Assembly (NCBI RefSeq): GCF_023276405.1 | Contig: NZ_JALRMO010000001.1 | Coordinates: forward strand, 5,887,001-5,951,000 | Direction: 5' to 3' | DNA from: Paenibacillus hamazuiensis | GTDB taxonomy: Bacteria; Bacillota; Bacilli; Paenibacillales; NBRC-103111 | Length of the DNA stretch: 64,000 nt | Shown here: positions 18,332 to 26,890 of the stretch, one piece after another | How positions within the stretch are numbered: the first letter of the stretch is position 1 | How the letters are laid out: each line of letters opens with the position of its first letter | Program-made: the position numbers and the translations under genes | The notes under the pieces: model-generated | Databases searched by the model: none | What the model was told of the DNA's origin: nothing | Seen by the model: only the letters and a program-made list of their open reading frames with translations

Positions 18332-19032
18332 TCCGGAAATTCGTTCCATTCCCGGCCATCGAGCAGCCTTCCGTTTTTGTGCTTCATCACACCGCCCCAC
18401 TGCTTAAAAAAGAACGGAATCTGTGCGGCTTGACATTCATTTAATAATAATCGAACCCAGCCAGCATCCATTGGCCGGGCACCCGGCCCCGATTCTCCCC
18501 CTGCAATTACCCAATGAATATCTTGAAGGTTTACATTTTCCAATGGACCGATTAGCGGCTCGCATGATAAAAATCGTATCCTTGACGGTACTTGTCTGAG
18601 CACATCAATTCTGCCCACAACACGTGAGTTTTCGACACTTGTTCCTAACCATATGTTGTTTGTCCAAGTCAATTGGTTTGCCAAACGAGCGGCTCTTTCC
18701 GGTCGCTTCGTCAAAATCTGATAAGTATGCATGGGGGTCTTGTTCATGACATCAAATACTTTTTCAATAAACTGCTCGGATATGGCTTCGTGGAACAGGT
18801 CTGACATTGAATTGACAAAAATCTTTTTAGGCCGTTTCCAAGTAAACGGTAAATCAAGCGCTCCGGGATGCTCTTGTGGTTCAAAGCCATTAACGTACCT
18901 CGGATTTCCCATCGCTTGTAATCTCTTTGCCAGTCGTTCAGCATAACAATTCTTGCATCCGTCGCTTACCTTACTGCAACCGGTTGTAGGATTCCATGTC
19001 ATGTCCGTCCATTCAATTTTTGTTTCGGACAT
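18328..19032 (-). CDS. DUF5131 (phage Gp37/Gp68) family protein
   Basis: A 234-residue protein of the Gp37/Gp68 (DUF5131) family. The start shows SKIEW-like KIEWTDMTWNP and the Cys motif C19-x6-C26-x2-C29-Y, resembling the cluster-binding motif of radical-SAM-like enzymes. Other family marks are the VNSMSDLFHE stretch, TKRPERA, LGTSVEN, SCEPLIGP, and GGESGPGARPM. This suggests an iron-sulphur enzyme, perhaps a nucleic-acid-acting one, but no reaction is established. GGAGG lies seven bases before the ATG. It overlaps the DUF488 start by four bases. Relatives occur in phages and mobile islands, so horizontal spread is plausible, although no mobile genes flank it here. Confidence 0.85.
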   Translation of the reverse strand: MSETKIEWTDMTWNPTTGCSKVSDGCKNCYAERLAKRLQAMGNPRYVNGFEPQEHPGALDLPFTWKRPKKIFVNSMSDLFHEAISEQFIEKVFDVMNKTPMHTYQILTKRPERAARLANQLTWTNNIWLGTSVENSRVVGRIDVLRQVPSRIRFLSCEPLIGPLENVNLQDIHWVIAGGESGPGARPMDAGWVRLLLNECQAAQIPFFFKQWGGVMKHKNGRLLDGREWNEFPE

Positions 19033-19080
19033 TTTGCCGCCTCCTTGGATTCTCAGAGCACCCCAACCTCTTGCCGATGG

Positions 19081-19584
19081 TCAAACGACGGGAGCTTCCA
19101 TCCCCATCGCGGCCCATTCTTCTTTGGCAGGACCATAAATCCCGGGTATCGTTAAACCGGCTTGCCGCATCAAGACCGTCATTTGACCGCGATGGTGAAC
19201 CTCGTGCAGCAGAAAAGCGCTTAATGTAAACCCGTTTTTCCAAGGTTCCCCAAACAGGTTAACTTCCTGCTGCAAAGTTTCATCCGTCCATTGGGTACGG
19301 ATCGCCTCCAGCATGGATTGAACGGCTGCCCGATAGGCTGCGGCAATTTCGGCGGCCGACGCAGGCGGCTCGGAATACACATCAGGTGCATCGAACTGAA
19401 GCCCTGTGCGGTGAAGCATATCCGGAACCGAGGTCACGATATGCCAGGCCAGTCTTCCGAGCGTCCGGTAACCGGGCAACACCTCCTGTTCCAAAGATGC
19501 GTCGGTCAAGAGATCCAGCAGCTTCTGCGTGCCCTCCGCTTCGCGAGTGTATTCTGTTATAAAACTTTGCAACGATGTGTACAT
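19081..19584 (-). CDS. DinB family four-helix-bundle protein
   Basis: A 167-residue member of the DinB/YfiT superfamily. Metal-site histidines are visible in RLAWHIV (about residue 48) and in LHEVHHRGQ (about 127-131), the usual three-His arrangement on a four-helix bundle. Many members are putative thiol transferases or stress proteins; the exact role here is unknown. The start follows GGAGG by eight bases. A WYL regulator gene, now frameshifted, lies upstream on the same strand, and a dyad CTGACA-N6-TGTCAG overlaps the probable -35 of this gene. Confidence 0.88.
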   Translation of the reverse strand: MYTSLQSFITEYTREAEGTQKLLDLLTDASLEQEVLPGYRTLGRLAWHIVTSVPDMLHRTGLQFDAPDVYSEPPASAAEIAAAYRAAVQSMLEAIRTQWTDETLQQEVNLFGEPWKNGFTLSAFLLHEVHHRGQMTVLMRQAGLTIPGIYGPAKEEWAAMGMEAPVV

Positions 19585-19654
19585 AATGATTGCCTCCTTG
19601 TCGTTATTGTCAGGCCTGGGATCTGCCCGGCAGATATAGTATGAACGGGGTCCA

Positions 19655-19672
19655 CTGACAGCGTATTGTCAG
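19655..19672. promoter_or_regulatory. Dyad upstream of the DinB gene (candidate WYL operator)
   Basis: CTGACA-N6-TGTCAG is a perfect 6-bp inverted repeat. Its inner half overlaps a possible -35 CTGTCA, with TATATC 17 bp downstream on the minus strand, 70-90 bp before the DinB start. It could equally be a weak terminator of the WYL gene, but no T-run follows. Confidence 0.4.
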
Positions 19673-19693
19673 CGGAATTTGCCGAATTGAAAA

Positions 19694-20643
19694 TTATTTG
19701 TACAATTCAAAAACCCGCCTGGCTTGGCTGCTGATTTCATCGGCGAGAGACTTCGGCTCCAGCACGCGCACATCCGGCCCGTAACTGAGCAGCATTCCGT
19801 AGAGCCAATTATCTTCCGGAAACTCCGACCTGACCAGCAGCGATCCGTCCTCTTCCACCGTCATTTTCTCCGGGCCGAAGAACTCTTCAATCCGCACTCT
19901 GACTCTCGGATGAAAACGAAGTACCATCGTTATGTATGACTGCGTGTCTTGCCTCCCCCATCTGGCATCCCCCATCTGGCATCCAGATCTTCCAGACGCT
20001 CCTTCCGGCGCGGGAATACTTCCATATCGACATGGAGCTTCCGGATGCGGGACAACTTGAATCTCCGGCAATCCTTTCTTAGCCGGCAGTAGGCGTATAA
20101 GTACCACGCGTTTCCTTTCCAGGCAAGCCCTATCGGCTCAACGGCCCTCTCCGCCGTATCTCCTTCGGGAGTGGAGTATGTAAGCCAAACGACATTCCTG
20201 TTCCTGGCAGCCAGCCGAAGCTCGGCCAGCTTATCCTTGTCCGCTTCCACCCTCGTCCACGGGCTCAAACCTATAATCAGCTGTTCCCCCGCTTCTTCCA
20301 TTCGCTGCTGCTCGTTTTTGGCAATCAGCGCGCTGATCTTGGCCAGCAGATGATCCATTTGCCCATCCTGCAGGGGCGACTGCATGCCTTTTAGGGCCGT
20401 TACTATAGATGACAGGTCATCGAGAGTAACGATCTGTCTTTCTATGCGAAATTCGTCCATAATTTCGTAGCCGCCGTCCACCCCCGCATAAGATGCAATG
20501 GGGATACCCGCGGCATTGATCGCTTCGATATACCTGTAAATCGTGCGCAGCGAGACCTCAAACCGCTCGGCCAGTTCTTGGGCTCCCACTCTCTTGCGGC
20601 TGAGCAGAAGCATGGTGATACCCAGCAATCGTTGAAGCTTCAA
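19694..20643 (-). pseudogene. WYL/HTH_11 transcriptional regulator, frameshifted by a 14-bp duplication
   Basis: Residues 1-60 form an HTH_11 DNA-binding domain (LQRLLGITMLLLSRKRV, then VSLRTIYRYIEAINAAGI), followed by a WYL domain (RLAARNRNVVWLTYSTPEG, EPIGLAWKGNAWYLYAYC) of a YafY-type regulator. Just after ERLEDLDARWG a 14-bp unit occurs twice in tandem (19957-19970, 19971-19984). The frame is shifted and ends after about 18 foreign codons. Removing one copy restores DARWGRQDTQSYITMVLRF and a normal WCX domain ending in ELYK at 19694, for about 312 residues in all. The start is a TTG at 20643, nine bases after GGGAGG. It is either a recent inactivation, a reversible switch or a sequence error. 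The likely target is the adjacent DinB gene. Confidence 0.88.
19957..19984. repeat. 14-bp tandem duplication inside the WYL gene
   Basis: Two exact copies of cccatctggcatcc lie head to tail. The unit length is not a multiple of three, and one copy too many explains the frameshift exactly. Confidence 0.9.
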
Positions 20644-20857
20644 TGGCAAGGACCTCCCAAGGTGAGTCTTTTACATTATTTTACCAATGAAGAGTTCCCC
20701 AATTCAAACAGCTTATCGGGCTTAAGTCCAGTTTGCATCTCCATCCGCAGGAGATTATAGAACCAACCTGGAGGCCGATTTCACCGGGGCTCTTTTTGAT
20801 TATGATCATTAAAGCGGGCACAGCCAAATCTGGTCGAAAATATGAGAAGGGGGCGTG

Positions 20858-22945
20858 TTGAATAAAATGCAAAAAGGAATGGCAATTGGTTTAGTGGCTG
20901 CATTACTTTCATCCGGTTTGATGGTGGAATCGGGGGTTTCGGCTCAAGAGCCGACCAAGGTTTCCAATCCATTTGAAAGACCGACGATGCCTTTGGCCCA
21001 TAGCAACGTACCGTACGGCCCAAATGATTCCCGGGAGGTGGCAGGTTTTCTAGACGAGTTTTTTGCCAAAGAGAGTATCCGGAATAAAATCGGCGCTGTC
21101 TCCGTGTCCGTGGTCGGTAACGGTCAGATACTTGCGGAGAAAGGTTACGGAGTGATGGACAAAAGCTCGCAAATGCCGGTCGATCCGAACGATTCCGTAT
21201 TCCGCATCGGATCCGTTTCAAAGGTATTTACCGCAGCTGCCATTCTTCAGCTTCGCGATCAGGGCAAGCTATCCCTTAAGGACGACGTTGAGAAATATTT
21301 GAACGGCTACAAAATCACAAATCCATACGGAACCCCCGTTACGATCGAAATGCTGCTTACCCATACGACCGGCTTCGAAGTCCGCGACCCCACCCCGGAA
21401 AATATCATATTCGACAATTCCCGCGAGCCTGTCGCATTAGAGGAGTACATTTTCCAAAACTTTCCCCCGGTCGTAAGGGAACCAGGCACCTCCTATATGT
21501 ACGATAATTTCGCATTCGATCTGCAAGGTTATATCGTTCAATCCGTGAGCGGACAGCCCTTCTCCGACTATATGGAGGAACGGCTGTTTAAGCCGCTTGG
21601 CATGAATTCCAGCAGTTTTGTTATGCCGGAGGAGTTGGCGAATCGGATCGCGTCCACTTATGACAAATCCGGCAACGCCATTCCGTTCTACCGCATGTCG
21701 CCCGGCGTAATCCCGTCAGGCAGCATGATCTCCACCTCAGCGGATATGGCTCGTTTCATGAATGCTTTCTTAAACGGCGGTAAAACGAATGATGGCACGG
21801 TCATCTTGTCGCCCGAATCCGTAAAAGCGATGTCCGGGTATCATATATCGATTCATTCCCAAGTTCCCGATGCCACTTACGGTTTTGAAGCACCCTATCC
21901 ACATAGCCTTGCTAACGGGCAAACGATCATCGCCAAAAGCGGCGATGTGCCCGGTTTTCACTCGATGCTCTGGCTGCTGCCGGAACAAAAATCGGGCTTC
22001 TTCATCTCCCAAAACACGGATGAGAAAATAATCGATGATTTCATTGCCTCTTTTATGGACCATTATTATCCGGGGATCGACAGGACGTTCGGAGTTTCCG
22101 GATTTGTTCCGCAATCGATTTCCGAACTGAAGAAATTCGCCGGAACCTATATCGATCTGAGAAGGGGGAAATTGGCCGCCAAAGTAACGGTGATCGGCAA
22201 CGGTTTGCTTTCGGCAATTGACAGCCGCAACGTGCGTCATCGTTTCATCCAAGTGGATAACTATTTATTTGTCGATGAGAATGGGCTGCCTCTTGCCTTT
22301 AAACCCGATCAGCAGGGAAATATAGCCTATTTAAAGTATAATAGTCCTGTCAGCTATGCGGCGAAAAAGCGGGAAGCTTCCGGTTTCCCGGATGTGCCTG
22401 TCGATCATCCGTATGCGGAATTCATAGGGGGGCTCCAATCGTTCGGTATTTTGGAGGAGGATCCTTCTAAGCCCTATGACACGCAGGCCACAGTGACCCG
22501 GGAACAATTTATCCATGCCATCATGCCGTTGCTTGATTTTCCAGCTTCATCCGGCGCATCAACATTCATTGACATCGAACATTCACCGTACAAAGCCGAC
22601 ATTCGGAACGCTTTGGAAGCAGGTGTCGTGGCCGGGTCAGGACAAGATCGATTTGAGCCGGAACGCCCTATTCGCCGCGAAGAGGCTGCAGTGATTATGG
22701 GCAGGCTAATACGTGTGCTCGGAGTGCAACCGCCTTCTTTTTCGGCGGAAGTCCCCTCCGATACGGAGGAATGGGCGATTCCAGGTGTTCAAACGGTGAC
22801 AGGCTTGAAGCTGCACGGACCGGAGGTTACCGCAGCAGGCGGTCGAATCGATTTTGGCTCTCAGCGCCTACTGAATAAACAGGAAATGGCCGCGATGGTG
22901 TATTTGGGTTTTCTTTTGAAAACCGGTTCGATGGGAAGCCGATGA
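20858..22945 (+). CDS. SLH-anchored beta-lactamase-family serine hydrolase
   Basis: A 695-residue exported protein. A signal peptide (MQKGMAIGLVAALLSSGLM..., cut after VSA) precedes a class C beta-lactamase/PBP4*-type domain (about 60-400) with the three catalytic motifs: S120-V-S-K123, Y216-D-N218 and K361-S-G363 (numbered from the GTG at 20855). About 60 residues of a small beta-type domain follow, then SLH modules (FPDVPVDHPYAEF onward) that should hold it on the wall. Likely substrates are D-alanyl peptides, D-amino-acid esters or similar; true beta-lactam hydrolysis is not implied. The second and third SLH modules are diverged. The TTG at 20858 fits AGAAGGGGG best; GTG at 20855 and ATG at 20867 are alternatives. 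It is monocistronic. Confidence 0.88.
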   Translation: MNKMQKGMAIGLVAALLSSGLMVESGVSAQEPTKVSNPFERPTMPLAHSNVPYGPNDSREVAGFLDEFFAKESIRNKIGAVSVSVVGNGQILAEKGYGVMDKSSQMPVDPNDSVFRIGSVSKVFTAAAILQLRDQGKLSLKDDVEKYLNGYKITNPYGTPVTIEMLLTHTTGFEVRDPTPENIIFDNSREPVALEEYIFQNFPPVVREPGTSYMYDNFAFDLQGYIVQSVSGQPFSDYMEERLFKPLGMNSSSFVMPEELANRIASTYDKSGNAIPFYRMSPGVIPSGSMISTSADMARFMNAFLNGGKTNDGTVILSPESVKAMSGYHISIHSQVPDATYGFEAPYPHSLANGQTIIAKSGDVPGFHSMLWLLPEQKSGFFISQNTDEKIIDDFIASFMDHYYPGIDRTFGVSGFVPQSISELKKFAGTYIDLRRGKLAAKVTVIGNGLLSAIDSRNVRHRFIQVDNYLFVDENGLPLAFKPDQQGNIAYLKYNSPVSYAAKKREASGFPDVPVDHPYAEFIGGLQSFGILEEDPSKPYDTQATVTREQFIHAIMPLLDFPASSGASTFIDIEHSPYKADIRNALEAGVVAGSGQDRFEPERPIRREEAAVIMGRLIRVLGVQPPSFSAEVPSDTEEWAIPGVQTVTGLKLHGPEVTAAGGRIDFGSQRLLNKQEMAAMVYLGFLLKTGSMGSR

Positions 22946-22995
22946 TAGTGTGCATACCTTCCACTAACGCATCACTTGCATATTTTGCCGCTTGA

Positions 22996-23211
22996 AGGAT
23001 TTTACGAAAGAAAGAATTGCTGTTTAGCGACTATATTCCGGTTCATCCTGAATTGGTAAAGGAGTACGGCGAACTTAAACGGAAGTTGGCCGAACAATAT
23101 GATTCCGACCCTGACGGCTACACACGGGCAAAAACGGCCTTTATCCAGCGTGTGCATGATTTGGCGCGTATGGAACGGGGACTCCCGCTTGAAAACGTGT
23201 GGGAAGAATAG
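22996..23211 (+). pseudogene. GrpB-family remnant (C-terminal third only)
   Basis: The frame reads FSDYIPVHPELVKEYGELKR and on to LENVWEE, matching the C-terminal part of GrpB/UPF0157 nucleotidyltransferase-like proteins (RDYLRxHPE...YxxLKxxLAxxY). The N-terminal roughly 110 residues with the nucleotidyltransferase motifs are missing; an in-frame stop lies at 22993. It starts 50 bp after the serine hydrolase gene. A TTG at 23017 could start a 64-residue peptide, but there is no ribosome site. Confidence 0.65.
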
Positions 23212-23230
23212 ACGGCCTGAACGGCCGATT

Positions 23231-24217
23231 CTATTTACGATCTGCCGGGAACACGGGCCCTGCCTGCCGTCTCGCCTCATCCATCACTTCCATCGCAAGC
23301 AGCGAATTGGCATGGGAGTTCGTCGCGCATTCCCGCTTTCCTTGCTTGAGCAGCTCGGCGAAATGCTTCGCTTCGTAATACATCGTGTTTTCGACCTGGG
23401 GCTGCGTTAGAGTTTCAACCGAACCGTCGCGGAAGCGGATTTCCACATTCCCAGGGGCGCTGATTTTATCGATGACCATCGTCGCGTCTTCCCCATGAAT
23501 TTCCGAAGGCAGGGCGGAATGGGTGATCTTCGAGTGGTAAATGACCGCGTCCATATCGCCATATTCCGCGATCAGACTGCCTTCCCCGTCCACGCCCGAC
23601 CCGAGCAGCACCGCGCTCGCCTTCACCCGCTGCGGTTTGCCGAACAGCACGACCATCGGGTAAATGCAATAAACCCCGAGATCCATCAGGGAGCCGTTCG
23701 AAAAAGCCGGGTTGAACGCATTCGGCATCGCACCTTGCTTATAAGCATCGTAACGCGAGGAGTATTGGCAAAAGCTCGCCACATACCGGCGGATGCGTCC
23801 CAGCTTGTGCAGATGGTCCCGAACGGCCTCAAAATTCGGCATCAGCGTCGATTTCATCGCTTCCATCAGCAGCACGCCGTTTTGTTGCGCCGCTTCGATC
23901 ATCGCCTTAAGCTCGGCGCTGTTTGAGGCGATCGGCTTTTCGCACAGCACGTGCTTCCCGTGGTTCATCAAGAGCACCGCCTGCTGCGCGTGGAGTGAAT
24001 TCGGACTGGCGATGTACACCGCGTCGATCGCACCGCTCCCCGCCATCGCTTCCAGATCGGTGAACCGGTGCGGAATCCCGAGCTTCTCTGCAAACTGCCC
24101 CGCCTGCTCCTCCGTGCGTGAATATACGGCAGCCAGCTCGATTTCTCCGGTTTGCCGCGCCGCGTCGATAAATTTTTCCGTAATCCAGTTAGTTCCTATC
24201 ACTGCGAATCTGATCAT
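23231..24217 (-). CDS. Gfo/Idh/MocA-family NAD(P)-dependent oxidoreductase
   Basis: A 328-residue two-domain dehydrogenase. The N-terminal Rossmann fold starts FAVIGTNWI, a variant of GxGxxG with the middle Gly lost, and carries the family mark HVLCEKPIASN (about residues 90-100) with the catalytic-site Lys. The C-terminal alpha/beta domain holds a YCIYPMVVLFG stretch. Members oxidise sugars, inositols or dihydrodiols; the substrate is unknown. AAAGGAGA lies upstream of the ATG. It is the last of three minus-strand genes after the small unknown protein and VanZ. Confidence 0.88.
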   Translation of the reverse strand: MIRFAVIGTNWITEKFIDAARQTGEIELAAVYSRTEEQAGQFAEKLGIPHRFTDLEAMAGSGAIDAVYIASPNSLHAQQAVLLMNHGKHVLCEKPIASNSAELKAMIEAAQQNGVLLMEAMKSTLMPNFEAVRDHLHKLGRIRRYVASFCQYSSRYDAYKQGAMPNAFNPAFSNGSLMDLGVYCIYPMVVLFGKPQRVKASAVLLGSGVDGEGSLIAEYGDMDAVIYHSKITHSALPSEIHGEDATMVIDKISAPGNVEIRFRDGSVETLTQPQVENTMYYEAKHFAELLKQGKRECATNSHANSLLAMEVMDEARRQAGPVFPADRK

Positions 24218-24232
24218 GTACCGTGATCTCCT

Positions 24233-24691
24233 TTACCCTTTAATCGTCAAAACGTCTCTTCCCCGCATTCGCCTTCGGAGAGCATTCAGCATGCCGTACC
24301 CTATCGCCGCGCCGGCATAGTTCAAGATTACGTCGTCGATGTCCCCGCTGCCCACCCGCAGCAGCATCTGCAGCAGCTCCAGCAGCACGATCGATGCGAC
24401 GAACGCCGCCGAAAACGATCCAAACCTTTTGCACCCGTTAAATATTAACGGCATGAACCATCCGAACGGCACAAACACCCCGATATTGCCCAAAATATTA
24501 ACCATCCATGACCACAGACCAAAGTAGCTGAAATGAATGAAGAAATTGGCTATGGTGCGAAACGGAACCAGGTTATAGCTCAGCTGGATGTATCCGCGTT
24601 CGGATCTATGGAACCCGAGAAACATCCAATACAGCAAACAGGCGGTGTAGCCGAGAAAACAGATCCATACGGCCGCCTTCGCGATTTTCAA
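24233..24691 (-). CDS. VanZ family membrane protein
   Basis: A 152-residue protein with four hydrophobic segments and VanZ marks (SYNLVPFRTI near residue 40, NIGVFVPFGWFMPLI near 75, LLQMLLRVGSGDIDDVILNYAGAAIGY near 120). VanZ proteins give low-level teicoplanin resistance in the best-known case; in most genomes the role is unknown. The TTG at 24691 lies eight bases after AGGAGG. The gap to the upstream small gene is 12 bp, so co-transcription is likely. Confidence 0.85.
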   Translation of the reverse strand: MKIAKAAVWICFLGYTACLLYWMFLGFHRSERGYIQLSYNLVPFRTIANFFIHFSYFGLWSWMVNILGNIGVFVPFGWFMPLIFNGCKRFGSFSAAFVASIVLLELLQMLLRVGSGDIDDVILNYAGAAIGYGMLNALRRRMRGRDVLTIKG

Positions 24692-24703
24692 CTGCAGCAC
24701 CTC

Positions 24704-24982
24704 CTAGCCCTTAAGCCCGGGAAACCGCTTCTCCATACACCCGATCAGTTCCCCGTAGGCGTCCCGCAAATCCTTGATCGTGATCAGCTCCGGAACGCTG
24801 CTCCGCTCCTCATCGGTATGTCCGGACAGCACCCCGTCCAGACCGTTGTAGTTAAACTTCAGCTCTTTGTACGTCTGATCCAGCTTTTCCAAAACGACGC
24901 CGATCAGCGTCTGGTATTGTTCCATCGCTTCGTTCACCCGGCTTCTGCATTTTTCCACTTTGTGGGGAGCACTCCAGTCCAT
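24704..24982 (-). CDS. Small helical protein of unknown function
   Basis: A 92-residue soluble protein, not recognised. It is rich in charged and amphipathic helix (RVNEAMEQYQTLIGVVLEKLDQTYKEL, positions 14-40, coiled-coil-like; KDLRDAYGELIGCMEKRFPG near the end), with two Cys and no membrane segment. Coding character is good and the frame abuts VanZ, but no clear ribosome site precedes the ATG. It starts 26 bp after the terminator of the upstream operon, so it probably has its own promoter in a very short space or depends on read-through. Confidence 0.6.
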   Translation of the reverse strand: MDWSAPHKVEKCRSRVNEAMEQYQTLIGVVLEKLDQTYKELKFNYNGLDGVLSGHTDEERSSVPELITIKDLRDAYGELIGCMEKRFPGLKG

Positions 24983-25007
24983 ATTAATACAAAATGACCC
25001 GAAATGT

Positions 25008-25036
25008 AAAAAAACGGACCCTTCTTCCGGGGTCCG
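25008..25036 (-). terminator. Strong terminator of the ten-gene catabolic operon
   Basis: Minus strand: a perfect 7-bp GC-rich stem (25015-25021 with 25030-25036) followed by seven T. It begins one base past the TauE stop codon. Confidence 0.9.
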
Positions 25037-25037
25037 G

Positions 25038-25742
25038 TTACTGCGAAAATATCATTTTCAATCCGACGGCCAGCAGCAGCACGCAGACGATTTTTCGAAA
25101 CGCCGCCTTTCGGATATACTTGTCCACGCTTAGTCCGAGGATCAAAGCCGCCGCGAGAAAAGGCGCCGAGGTCCAGAACATATGGACCACCGTATCCGTA
25201 TAGTGATGGCTGTACGCATGCAGCGAGATGACAAAGACGCTGTTCAGCAAGCCGAACAGCTGAACGTTGCTTTTCGACGTTTCCGGGCTCCAATTCCGGC
25301 AGTTGCCGTAAATGATAATGGGCGGGCCGTACGTATTGTAAGCTCCTGCCAGGCCGCCTCCGGCAAAGCCGAACAGTGAAGCCCACTTGCGCTTCACGTT
25401 TGGAAGAGGTTTGCCTGACAAATCGTAAATCGAATACAAAACAAGCAATGTCCCCAAGGCGGTCAATACGACTTTCTCGTCGAGCGCTTTCAGCGCGAAG
25501 ACGCCGAAGGGAACGCCAAGCAGCGCTCCTGCGCATAATAAGGCCATGTCTTTCCATTGAAAGGCATGGCGGTACTTCACGATAATGGCGACATTTTGCA
25601 CGAGCACGACCAAGGCGACAAGCGGGGAGGCCTCTTTGACTCCTATCATCATGGTCAGCAAAGGCATGGCGATCAGCGACGACCCGAACCCGGAAACGGT
25701 CGAGACGAGCACGGCGATGAATAAAATGAGTCCAACCAGCAT
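25038..25742 (-). CDS. TauE/SafE family anion exporter
   Basis: A 234-residue protein with about seven to eight hydrophobic helices and the TauE/SafE pattern: STVSGFGSSLIAMPLLTMM in the first half and GGGLAGAYNTYGPPIIIYG in the second. Characterised relatives export sulphite, sulphoacetate or other organic anions. It lies 40 bp after the enolase-family gene and directly before the terminator, so it is the last gene of the catabolic operon and should export an end product or by-product of that pathway. The ATG at 25742 is ten bases after AAGGAG; the ATG at 25751 is too close. Confidence 0.88.
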   Translation of the reverse strand: MLVGLILFIAVLVSTVSGFGSSLIAMPLLTMMIGVKEASPLVALVVLVQNVAIIVKYRHAFQWKDMALLCAGALLGVPFGVFALKALDEKVVLTALGTLLVLYSIYDLSGKPLPNVKRKWASLFGFAGGGLAGAYNTYGPPIIIYGNCRNWSPETSKSNVQLFGLLNSVFVISLHAYSHHYTDTVVHMFWTSAPFLAAALILGLSVDKYIRKAAFRKIVCVLLLAVGLKMIFSQ

Positions 25743-25782
25743 CGGCAGCATTCTCCTTGAATCCGCTGCTTCGAACGGATAG

Positions 25783-26868
25783 CTACTTATTCACTTCAAA
25801 GGCGGTTACCGCCGCTTCATCCCATTCGAAACCGAATCCCGGCAGATCGGGCGTCCGGACGCAGCCGTCCACACATTGGAGCGGCTCTTTAAACAACGCG
25901 CCGGCCCAGCTCATCCATTCCAGCTTGAGCGGGTGGCGGATGAGCGGAAACAAATGAACGGCATATTCCGGGAATAAATGGATTCCCGACGGTTTTCCAT
26001 ACTGCTCCAGCAGCACATTGATTTGCTTCCACCCGGAAATTCCTCCGGTGCGCTGCAAATCGGGGGTATACAGATCGGCGGCGGACTCTTCCAGAAAACG
26101 GTGGAACGAGCGAACGCCGTATAAGTTTTCACCGGTGGCTACGGGAATCGGCAAAGATGCGGACAATGTTCGGTGAGTCTTCATATTTTCCGCTTCGACC
26201 GGCTCCTCGATCCACGCCAGGTTGTAAGGGGCAAGCCGTTTGCCCATCGCTTGCGCCTTCTCCGCCGTCCATCCCTGATTGACGTCCCCCATCAGCTCGA
26301 TCTCTTCACCGATCGCTCTGCGAATTTCACATACGGCGCTGAGATCCTCCTCTTCCTTCGCCCGCCCCAAACGCATCTTCATCGAGCGGAAGCCCGAAGC
26401 GGCGAACGCTTCGGCCTGGGCGGCCGCCTCCGCCGGCGAAACGAGCCAAAGCCCGTCGCTTTGGTAGGCTTCAAATGTCCCCGGCTCTCCGCCAAGCAGG
26501 CGGCATACCGGAAGACCGGTCGTTTTGCCGAGCAGGTCCCAAAGCGCGATATCGACCATGGACACGGCGAACATCGGCAGCCCTTGATGCCCGAGCAGCT
26601 TGATCGCTTCGAGCATTTTATGCCACAGGCCGTGAATATTTCGCGGGTCCTCACCGGTCAGGACGGACTCCAAATGGGACAAGCAGGAACGGATCGCCTG
26701 CGCCCCATGCAGATGGAAAGCTTGCGCGTAGGAAACTCCCGTCATTCCTTCGTCGGTCGTCACATCCAGCAGCACAAAGACGATCTGCCCGGATTTTCTG
26801 ACACAGGACACGACCGGGTATTTCACAGGCACCGATACGACCCTGGTTTTAAAAGATGCGATTTTCAT
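25783..26868 (-). CDS. Mandelate racemase/muconate lactonizing-type enolase-superfamily enzyme
   Basis: A 361-residue enolase-superfamily protein. All mandelate-racemase catalytic positions line up in number: K164, metal ligands D195, E221, E247, the D270-H297 dyad and E317. Position 166, usually Lys in K-x-K, is Arg (MKMRLG). The N-terminal capping domain (1-130) and the TIM barrel are complete. Members abstract an alpha-proton from a carboxylate; in sugar operons they are mostly acid-sugar dehydratases or racemases. The neighbours (aldehyde dehydrogenase, aldolase, FGGY kinase) support a sugar-acid role, but the substrate is unknown. It lies 22 bp after the aldehyde dehydrogenase stop. Confidence 0.88.
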   Translation of the reverse strand: MKIASFKTRVVSVPVKYPVVSCVRKSGQIVFVLLDVTTDEGMTGVSYAQAFHLHGAQAIRSCLSHLESVLTGEDPRNIHGLWHKMLEAIKLLGHQGLPMFAVSMVDIALWDLLGKTTGLPVCRLLGGEPGTFEAYQSDGLWLVSPAEAAAQAEAFAASGFRSMKMRLGRAKEEEDLSAVCEIRRAIGEEIELMGDVNQGWTAEKAQAMGKRLAPYNLAWIEEPVEAENMKTHRTLSASLPIPVATGENLYGVRSFHRFLEESAADLYTPDLQRTGGISGWKQINVLLEQYGKPSGIHLFPEYAVHLFPLIRHPLKLEWMSWAGALFKEPLQCVDGCVRTPDLPGFGFEWDEAAVTAFEVNK

Positions 26869-26890
26869 ACCTTCACCAATCCTTCCGCCA

